From Pseudomonas capeferrum (GTDB lineage Bacteria > Pseudomonadota > Gammaproteobacteria > Pseudomonadales > Pseudomonadaceae), in the NCBI RefSeq assembly GCF_013523055.1, contig NZ_JAAMQM010000003.1, positions 62,001 through 126,000 on the forward strand: 64,000 bases of DNA, written 5' to 3'. Each line of letters begins with the position of its first letter. Position 1 is the first letter of the stretch. A program made the position numbers and the translations under genes. Shown here piece by piece: positions 57,957-64,000 of this stretch. Under the pieces are notes generated by a model that worked only from the letters and a program-made list of their open reading frames with translations, was not told the DNA's origin and did no database searches.

Positions 57957-57998
57957 CCAGCCGTTCCATCCGCGCAACTCCCCTTTCAGGAGCCTCTC

Positions 57999-59150
57999 AT
58001 GACCACCGAATTCTTCTGGCGCCTGCCCTTGGGCACCGATGGCCCACAGCTGTCCACCGACCGGCACAACCGTGGCAACCCCCAGCATCGCCCCGGCAAC
58101 ATCGCCCCCGGTCGCTTGCCCAATGGCGAAGCTGACGGCTTCACCTACATAGACTACATCGCCCAAGTGGCCAAGGCCGCCGAGCTGGCGGGCTTCGAGG
58201 GGGCACTGCTGCCTACCGGGCCAGAGCCGTGGATCGCCGCCGCGGCACTGGCGCGCGAGACCCGGCGCATTCGCTTCCTGATCGCGTTCCAGGCCACCTG
58301 GACCCTCCCCGCCTATGCCGCCCAACAGGCGGCGATCCTGCAAAACCTGAGCGGCGGAAGGCTGGACTGGAACATCATCACGGGCGGCAATCCGGCCAGC
58401 CAGCGCGCCAATGGCGACTTCCTCGAACATGACCTGCGCTACAAGCGTACCGGCGAGTTTCTCGACGTGATCCAGGGCCTGTGGGAGCAGGACAAATTCT
58501 CCTACGAAGGCGAGATCTACCGACTGGAACAGGGCAGCCTGCCACCGGGCCTGCAACATGAACGCAAACCGGGCGTGTACTTCTCCGGCTTTTCCGATGC
58601 CGCGCTGCAAGTGGCCGCGCGTCACGCCGATGTCTACCTCAACTGGGCCGAGCCGATCGACAAGCTCAAGCCGCACATCGAGCGGGTCAGGGAACTGGCG
58701 GACAAGCAGGGTCGCACGGTGCGCTTCGGTCTGCGGGTCGATCTGTTCGCCCGGGAAACCGAGGAGCAGGCCTGGCGCGAGCTGCGCCAACAGTTCGATC
58801 GCTTGGAGGGCAACGCCAGCGCCACGGCCAAGGGGTTCATCAGCGGCTCGGACTCGGTCGGTGGCGCACGCCAGGCCGCCTATCACCAGCACCTGCAGGG
58901 TTTCGACGAGCTGATCCTGGCCCGTAACCTGTGGGCCGGCTTCGCCAAGGCCAAGCCTGGACCGACCGTGGGGCTGGTAGGCAGCCACCAGAACATCGCC
59001 GAACGCCTGGCCGAATACCGCGATGCCGGCTTCAGTACCTTCATCCTGGCCGGCAACCCACATCTGGAAGAGGCCTTGCGTATCGGCCAGGAAGTGCTGC
59101 CGCTGGTGCAACAGGCCACAGTCGCTCCCTCTTTGCAGGCCAGCGCCTGA
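57999..59150 (+). CDS. LLM-class flavin monooxygenase (SsuD type), copy 4
   Basis: A 383-residue monooxygenase: FFWRLPLGTDGPQL, FTYIDYIAQVAKAAELAGFEGALLPTGPEPW, GGRLDWNIITGGNPASQRANGDFLEHDLRYKRTGEFLDVI (FMN region), VYFSGFSDAALQVAARHADVYLNWAEP, and LVGSHQNIAERLAEYRDAGFSTFILAGNPHLEEALRIG. AGGAG precedes the ATG at 57999; the longer frame from 57630 crosses a REPIN and is not used. Followed by two DszB-like genes in the same operon, suggesting it makes the sulfinate or sulfonate product they handle. Confidence 0.9.
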   Translation: MTTEFFWRLPLGTDGPQLSTDRHNRGNPQHRPGNIAPGRLPNGEADGFTYIDYIAQVAKAAELAGFEGALLPTGPEPWIAAAALARETRRIRFLIAFQATWTLPAYAAQQAAILQNLSGGRLDWNIITGGNPASQRANGDFLEHDLRYKRTGEFLDVIQGLWEQDKFSYEGEIYRLEQGSLPPGLQHERKPGVYFSGFSDAALQVAARHADVYLNWAEPIDKLKPHIERVRELADKQGRTVRFGLRVDLFARETEEQAWRELRQQFDRLEGNASATAKGFISGSDSVGGARQAAYHQHLQGFDELILARNLWAGFAKAKPGPTVGLVGSHQNIAERLAEYRDAGFSTFILAGNPHLEEALRIGQEVLPLVQQATVAPSLQASA

Positions 59151-59169
59151 ACCGAAACGGAGCATGAAC

Positions 59170-60234
59170 ATGAGCCTACCCCTCGACACTCTCTGGTATA
59201 CCCGCTGTCCGGTACCGACCGGCCTGGGCATCGCTGTGCAACAAGGCTGGCTGCAGGACGATCTGGCCCGCCTGGGCACTCGGGTGCAGTCCTTGCGCGA
59301 GGCCGACGAGCAGGCGGTGCGTGAATCGCACTTCGATCACAGCCTGCTCAATTCAGTGCGCCACGGCGGCAGCATCCCGGCGATCTGGGCCCGCGCCCAA
59401 GGCCGAGCGACCCGCGTGATCGGCCTGTCGTGGGCCGACGAGACGCAACTGATCCTGACCCGTCCGGACAGTGGCATCCGCACCGTCAAGGACCTCAAAG
59501 GCCGTCGCTTCGGCCTGCCCGACTGGGCAGCGGTCCAGATCGATTTCACCCGCGCTCAGGCTCTGCGTGGCCTGGAAAATGCCCTGAAACTCGAAGGCCT
59601 GCGGGTAGGCGACGTGCAACTGATCGACTATCGCTACCAGGGCACCTTCAGCGATCGGCCAGTGCGCAATGTCGCTGGAACACCGGTATCCGGCACCCTG
59701 AGCGAAGGTCGCAACCTGGAGCTGACAGGCCTGCTGCGCGGCGAGGTCGACGCGATCTTTCTCAAGGGGGCCGGTGCCGTGCAACTGGCTCATGCCTTCG
59801 CCCTGCACACGGTCATCGACATTGGCAGCCATCCCGACCCGTTGATTCGCAGCAACAACGGCACCCCGCGCACCCTTGCGGTGGACGAGCATCTGCTGGC
59901 GCAGCATCCCGAGGTCGCCCGCGCCTTGCTCGCCTCGGTACTGCGTGCCGAACGCTGGGCAAAGCAACATCCGGAAGAGACCCGCCGCTACCTCGCCCGG
60001 GAAACCAACAGCAGTGAATACTGGGTCACTGTCGCCTATGGCGACGACGCCCACCTGCGCTTGGACACCCGCCTGGATGAACGGGCCATCGTTGCCCTGC
60101 AGGACTTCGTCGAGTTCCTCGAGCGGTGGCGCTTCATCCCAAGCAGCTTCGCTGTACGCGACTGGATCGACCGTCGTCCACTGGACCACCTGCTGGCCCC
60201 CACTCCCATGGACAGGAAGCCCGTAACCCCATGA
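59170..60234 (+). CDS. DszB-like sulfinate desulfinase, copy 2
   Basis: A 354-residue cytoplasmic protein with all three DszB catalytic positions: Cys13 (YTRCPVP), His54 (ESHFDH) and Arg64 (VRHGG), with the His-to-Arg step of ten residues as in DszB. Later blocks include DLKGRRFGLPDWAAVQIDFTRAQALRG and DPLIRSNNGTPRTL. I start at the ATG at 59170 because GGAG lies at good spacing; the ATG at 59164 is too close. Closely related in sequence to the next gene. Confidence 0.82.
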   Translation: MSLPLDTLWYTRCPVPTGLGIAVQQGWLQDDLARLGTRVQSLREADEQAVRESHFDHSLLNSVRHGGSIPAIWARAQGRATRVIGLSWADETQLILTRPDSGIRTVKDLKGRRFGLPDWAAVQIDFTRAQALRGLENALKLEGLRVGDVQLIDYRYQGTFSDRPVRNVAGTPVSGTLSEGRNLELTGLLRGEVDAIFLKGAGAVQLAHAFALHTVIDIGSHPDPLIRSNNGTPRTLAVDEHLLAQHPEVARALLASVLRAERWAKQHPEETRRYLARETNSSEYWVTVAYGDDAHLRLDTRLDERAIVALQDFVEFLERWRFIPSSFAVRDWIDRRPLDHLLAPTPMDRKPVTP

Positions 60235-61289
60235 GCAAGCCATTGGAAACACTCTGGTACACCCACAGCCCCGTGCCAACCGGCCTGGGTATCGCCGTGC
60301 AGTCGGGGCGCCTGGCCGAGGCCTTCGCCCCGTTTGGCACCAGTATCCAGTCGTTGCGCGAGTCCAGCGAACGAGAGGTACGTGAAGCCCACTACGATCA
60401 TCACCTGCAGAACTCCGTGCGCCATGGCGGCAACATCCCGGCGATCTGGGCTTATGCCAGTGGCGTCGACACGCGTGTGCTGGGGCTGTCGTGGAGCGAT
60501 GAAGTACAGCTGATCCTGACCACCGAAGAAAGCGCCGTGCGCAGTATTCGCGACCTGAGGAACCGCCGCTTCGGCCTGCCGAAGTGGGCCAACGTACAGA
60601 TCGACTTCACCCGCGCCCAAGCCCTGCGCGGGCTGGAAAACGCCCTGAAACTCGAAGGCATGACCGTGGCCGATGTCGAACTGGTCGATTATCCCTACGG
60701 CGGGACCTACAGCGACGACGCCAAGCAGCACCTGTATGGCGCCGAGGTGAGCCTGGACACCAGCCGCTTCAGCCGACGCAACAACGAGCTGATCGGTCTG
60801 TTGCGCGGTGATATCGATGCGATCTTTCTCAAAGGCGCCCATGCGGTTCAACTGGCCCACGAGTTCGGTCTGCGCGTGGTGGTCGATACCGGCAGCCACC
60901 CCGACCCGCTGATCCGCAGCAATAACGGCACACCGCGCACCCTGACCGTCGATGGCCACCTGCTGGAACAGCACTTCGATGCCAGCCGCACGCTCGTCGA
61001 TACCGTGCTGCGCACCGAGCAATGGGCCTGGGCCAACCCGGACGAGACCCGGCGCTTCCTCGCTCGGGAACTCAATACCAGCGAATACTGGGTAGCGGCG
61101 GCCTATGGCGAGGATGCGCACCGGCGTCTGCGCACGACCCTGGACAGCCGCTCGATCGACGCGCTGCAGGACTTCACCGAGTTTCTGTTTCGGTGGGGGT
61201 TCATTGCGCGCAGGTTCGAGGTGCGCGAGTGGATCGATTTCAGCGTGCTGGAAAGTGTGATCGGCTCGACCTCTCGCTTGGCGGTCTGA
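60231..61289 (+). CDS. DszB-like protein with Ser at the catalytic Cys position
   Basis: A 352-residue paralogue of the preceding protein (RFGLPKWANVQIDFTRAQAL, GSHPDPLIRSNNGTPRTL in common), overlapping it by four bases (ATGA). His54 (EAHYDH) and Arg64 (VRHGG) are kept, but the catalytic position reads HSPVP: Ser13, encoded by AGC, instead of Cys. In DszB the corresponding Cys-to-Ser change abolishes activity. The gene is intact, so it may bind rather than cleave, use Ser for another reaction, or pair with its neighbour. Confidence 0.8.
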   Translation: MSKPLETLWYTHSPVPTGLGIAVQSGRLAEAFAPFGTSIQSLRESSEREVREAHYDHHLQNSVRHGGNIPAIWAYASGVDTRVLGLSWSDEVQLILTTEESAVRSIRDLRNRRFGLPKWANVQIDFTRAQALRGLENALKLEGMTVADVELVDYPYGGTYSDDAKQHLYGAEVSLDTSRFSRRNNELIGLLRGDIDAIFLKGAHAVQLAHEFGLRVVVDTGSHPDPLIRSNNGTPRTLTVDGHLLEQHFDASRTLVDTVLRTEQWAWANPDETRRFLARELNTSEYWVAAAYGEDAHRRLRTTLDSRSIDALQDFTEFLFRWGFIARRFEVREWIDFSVLESVIGSTSRLAV

Positions 61290-61361
61290 TTGCACCCAGG
61301 GGCACCGAGTGCCCCTTTCCCAGCGCCCGGCGTCCAGCCGTCCCCCATACCAACGCTGTCG

Positions 61362-61428
61362 TGCTGCTCCATCAACACCTGCTGCCCCAGCAGCACCGCG
61401 CAAGCACTTCATTGCTGCACGGGCTGCA
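61362..61428. promoter_or_regulatory. Candidate SfnR-type enhancer sites (locus 4)
   Basis: A perfect TGCTGC-CCCA-GCAGCA at 61380, flanked by weaker copies at 61362 (TGCTGC-TCCA-TCAACA) and 61413 (TGCTGC-ACGG-GCTGCA); 61380 to 61413 is 33 bp. Confidence 0.65.
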
Positions 61429-61461
61429 ACACCTCTTCTAAACTCCGGTATTATCATTAAA

Positions 61462-61474
61462 AATCAATAAGTTA
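61462..61474 (+). promoter_or_regulatory. IHF-binding site between enhancer and promoter
   Basis: AATCAATAAGTTA matches the WATCAANNNNTTR consensus exactly, and sits in an AT-rich stretch between the palindromes and the -24/-12 element, where IHF typically bends DNA for sigma54 activators. Confidence 0.7.
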
Positions 61475-61480
61475 TAGATA

Positions 61481-61496
61481 TGGCACAGTCCCTGCT
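61481..61496 (+). promoter_or_regulatory. Sigma54 promoter of the second TonB receptor gene
   Basis: TGGCACAGTCCCTGCT: a strong -24/-12 match. The predicted start lies about 30 bases before the gene at 61538. Confidence 0.82.
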
Positions 61497-61537
61497 CTGT
61501 CTCTCCTCAACAACGCTTACAGACGGGGAGATTCACC

Positions 61538-63781
61538 ATGTACCAACTCCATCCACTGACGCGCCAGATCAGCCTGGCGCTACTGGTCGCCAGCACCGGC
61601 AGCCAAGCCATCGCCGCCAGCGATGAAGACAAGAAGGACGCCGCGCTCGAAACCGTCACGGTCACTGCTCAGCATCGCGAGCAGACCTTGCAGGAAGTCC
61701 CGGTGGCTGTGTCGGCCATCAAGGGCACCAGCATCACTGCCGATGGGGTGCGGTCGATGGGCGACCTCACCACCTTCGTGCCCAACGCCGCCGCCAAGAA
61801 TCCTGATGGCGATGGCCGTCCACGCTGGTACATCCGCGGGCTAGGGACTGGCGATACGGGCGCGGCAACCGTCTACCCGGTGGGGATCTACGCCGACGAC
61901 GTCTACCTCAATGCGCCGATTGCCGGCGGCGGCCCGCTTTTCGACCTCGAACGCATCGAAATCCTGCGTGGACCGCAAGGCACGCTGTATGGCAAGAACA
62001 CCACCGCCGGCGCAGTCAACGTGATCTCGAAGAAGCCGACATTCGACACCGACGGCTACGGCACGATCGGCTTTGGCAGCAAGAACGAGCGCATCGTCAC
62101 CGGCGCAATCGGCAGCGCCCTGGTGGACGAGAAGCTGGCCGGGCGCGTGTCGCTGTATTCCGAGGAGCGCGACGGTTTCCAGAACAACGACTTCGACGGC
62201 AATACCTACGGCGACGTGAACAAAAAGGCTATCCGCCTGCAGTTCCTCGCCCAGCTCACCCCGGACCTTGACGCTCTGCTCAAGCTCCACAGCCGCCAGT
62301 TCAAGGGCGATGGCAGCAACGGCTCGCTACCGGTCGGACGCTACTACAACGTTGGCTACCAACGCCCTCAAGGCCGCGATATTTCGCTCAACGTCGACGA
62401 AGATTATCGCCTTGACCATGATGGCGCTTCGCTGACCTTCAACTGGTACCTGGGCGATTACACCCTGACCTCGATCAGCGCCTATGACTACATTCGCAAC
62501 CGCTCGACCTCCGATGCCGACTACACGCCTTATGAGGTCAACGGCGCGGCGATCACCGACAACAGCTACCGCCAGTGGTCCCAAGAGCTGCGCCTGGCCT
62601 CGCCGGAGGACCGCCCCCTGCACTGGCTGCTGGGCGCCCATTACTTCCACGAGGACCTGGACAGTTCGGCCCAGCGCATCGTCATCCCGGGCCCGACGCC
62701 CAACGGTACCGGCTCGAATCAGGTCGGCACCACCGCATTGCGCGACATGGGCTTTGACCACCGCACCGACAGCTACGCCCTGTTCGGCAACCTGACCTAC
62801 GACTTCACCGATGACTTCAGCGTCACCGGTGGCCTGCGCTGGACCCAAGAGAAAAAGGACATCGACCTGGATCTGGTGCAACTGACCCGCGCCACCGCCG
62901 ACGGCCCCCTGATCCCGCTGGGCGGAGTCGGCACCAACGGCAATCGCCAGGAAGACAAGACCTGGGAAGCCTGGACCTACGACCTGACGCCCGAATACCG
63001 CATCAACGACAACCTCAGGGTGTTCTTCCGTTACGCCCACGGCTTCCGCTCCGGTGGCTTCAACACCGGGCTGTCGACCAGCCTGGCGCAGTTGACCACG
63101 GTCGATCCGGAAGAACTGGATGCCTATGAACTGGGGCTGAAGTCGGAGTGGTTCGAGCGCCGCCTGACCGTCAACGCCAACGTCTTCTACTACGACTATT
63201 CCGACATCCAGGTGAACCTGCTGACGGTCAACAACGGCGTGCTGACCACGGCACTGACCAACGGTGCCAAGGGCAAGGTCAAAGGCGCAGAACTCGAGAT
63301 CGAGGGTCAGCCGACAGACCGCCTGCACTTGCGCGCGGCCGTGTCGTTCCTCGATACCGAGTACACCGACTTCAAGAACACCAACCCCACCACCGGCGCG
63401 GTCACCGGTGACTACAGCGGCAACAGCTTCGTGCGCTCGCCACGCCACGTGGTCTCCCTGGGTGCCGACTACACCATCCCGCTGCAGGTCGGCGGCAAAC
63501 TGGTGGCCGGCGGCGACGTGAGTTTGCGCGACAAGGAATACTTCCTCGCCGACCGTCAAAGCAGCGCTGACCAGACCCTCAGCCAGCCTCACTACACCTT
63601 GGCCAACGCTCGCCTGACCTGGCTCAGCGCCGACGACAAGCTCAGCGTGACCGGCTTCGTCAACAACCTGACCGACCGCCGCTATCAGGTCCATGGCCGC
63701 CCCAACGGGACCGCGGGGCAGTACGTGATCACCTATGGCGACCCGCGCACGGTCGGCTTGAGTGTCACCAGCCGGTTCTAG
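61538..63781 (+). CDS. TonB-dependent outer-membrane receptor, copy 2
   Basis: A 747-residue receptor. A signal peptide covers about residues 1-27 (SQAIAASDE). The plug shows TVTVTAQHREQTLQEVPVAVSAIKG, WYIRGLGTGDTG, GIYADDVYLN, and FDLERIEILRGPQGTLYGKNTTAGAVNVISKKP, typical of the large proteobacterial receptor group that includes many non-iron substrates. The barrel ends SVTSRF. Its sigma54 promoter and neighbours point to an organosulfur ligand. Confidence 0.9.
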   Translation: MYQLHPLTRQISLALLVASTGSQAIAASDEDKKDAALETVTVTAQHREQTLQEVPVAVSAIKGTSITADGVRSMGDLTTFVPNAAAKNPDGDGRPRWYIRGLGTGDTGAATVYPVGIYADDVYLNAPIAGGGPLFDLERIEILRGPQGTLYGKNTTAGAVNVISKKPTFDTDGYGTIGFGSKNERIVTGAIGSALVDEKLAGRVSLYSEERDGFQNNDFDGNTYGDVNKKAIRLQFLAQLTPDLDALLKLHSRQFKGDGSNGSLPVGRYYNVGYQRPQGRDISLNVDEDYRLDHDGASLTFNWYLGDYTLTSISAYDYIRNRSTSDADYTPYEVNGAAITDNSYRQWSQELRLASPEDRPLHWLLGAHYFHEDLDSSAQRIVIPGPTPNGTGSNQVGTTALRDMGFDHRTDSYALFGNLTYDFTDDFSVTGGLRWTQEKKDIDLDLVQLTRATADGPLIPLGGVGTNGNRQEDKTWEAWTYDLTPEYRINDNLRVFFRYAHGFRSGGFNTGLSTSLAQLTTVDPEELDAYELGLKSEWFERRLTVNANVFYYDYSDIQVNLLTVNNGVLTTALTNGAKGKVKGAELEIEGQPTDRLHLRAAVSFLDTEYTDFKNTNPTTGAVTGDYSGNSFVRSPRHVVSLGADYTIPLQVGGKLVAGGDVSLRDKEYFLADRQSSADQTLSQPHYTLANARLTWLSADDKLSVTGFVNNLTDRRYQVHGRPNGTAGQYVITYGDPRTVGLSVTSRF

Positions 63782-63799
63782 CCAGCCCTATCAGACCCC

Positions 63800-63862
63800 T
63801 TCGTGGCAGCTCGCGCCTACAGATCCGACGCGCAATCTGTGGGAGCGAGCTGGCCCACGAAC
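63800..63862. repeat. Degenerate REPIN
   Basis: TTCGTGGCAGCTCGCGCCTA at 63800 against the complement of the GTGGGAGCGAGCTGGCCCAC block ending at 63862. Several mismatches and a two-base length difference. Confidence 0.65.
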
Positions 63863-63900
63863 AGGCTGCACTGCCAATACAAACACCAGCAGGAACCCTT

Positions 63901-64000
63901 ATGCCTCATCACTCTCTCCTGACCAGCGCCATCGCGCTGGCCATCGGCAGCCTTGCCGTGCCCACCCTGGCCGCCGAGTCCACCGACCCCCTCGACACCG
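63901..64000 (+). CDS. Exported protein, N-terminus only (cut by window edge)
   Basis: The first 33 codons encode a signal peptide: MPHHSLLTSAIALAIGSLAV, then PTLAAES. AGGAA lies about 8 bases before the ATG. The mature protein lies outside the window, so the family cannot be named. Confidence 0.6.
   Translation, partial: MPHHSLLTSAIALAIGSLAVPTLAAESTDPLDT

Noticed and set aside
57630..57998. Upstream extension of the fourth LLM gene
   Set aside because: It runs through a REPIN, the enhancer sites and the sigma54 promoter; AGGAG and homology mark the ATG at 57999.

Overview
The window is high-GC DNA from a Pseudomonas of the P. putida type. The evidence is the gene content (polB, cti, metH, nfuA, a CysI-type sulfite reductase with a DUF934 partner, P. 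putida-type creatininase and creatinase) and several REPIN repeats of the Pseudomonas type. I see no rRNA, tRNA, CRISPR array or intact insertion sequence.

Layout. (1) 1-4.8 kb: the 5' end of polB, a LysR regulator, and a divergent three-gene set (YqcI/YcgG-family protein, LysE-type exporter, SGNH-fold protein) followed by a Sel1-like protein. (2) 4.9-17.9 kb: housekeeping genes: PCu(A)C and SCO copper proteins, nfuA, an acyltransferase, the cis/trans fatty acid isomerase cti, metH, small membrane proteins, and cysI with a DUF934 gene. (3) 18.1-19.8 kb: a decayed strip with the tail of an NEL-type effector gene, a broken hcp (type VI secretion) remnant, and an SDR gene. (4) 20.1-29.7 kb: a creatinine/creatine island: a sodium:solute symporter with a 43-residue partner, an MFS carrier, creatinase, a DJ-1-like protein without a DNA-binding domain, creatininase, an amino acid permease and a GlxA/CahR-like regulator. 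(5) 30.1-32.9 kb: an EmrB/EmrA-type efflux pair.

(6) 33.1-64 kb is a large organosulfur-scavenging region headed by an SfnR-like sigma54 activator. It encodes four LLM-class (SsuD/DszA-type) flavin monooxygenases, a DszC/SfnB-like monooxygenase, three cytoplasmic DszB-like proteins, an SsuA-like binding protein, two related family-5 binding proteins with one set of permeases and a fused ATPase, two TonB-dependent receptors, a secreted lipase-like hydrolase, a class II aldolase and a heterodimeric ABC exporter. I infer that organosulfur compounds are brought in through the receptors and ABC importer, oxidised by the DszC-like and LLM enzymes to sulfinates, and cleaved to sulfite by the DszB-like enzymes. 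The sulfite would then be reduced by the CysI-type enzyme encoded earlier in the window.

The main new observations are in region 6. Five -24/-12 promoters have palindromes of the form TGCTGC-N4-GCAGCA upstream, usually repeated at 32-33 bp, which look like enhancer sites for the SfnR-like protein. The three DszB-like proteins keep the His and Arg of the DszB active site; two keep the catalytic Cys, but the third carries Ser there. A 370-bp imperfect palindrome with a REPIN at its centre lies between two convergent operons.
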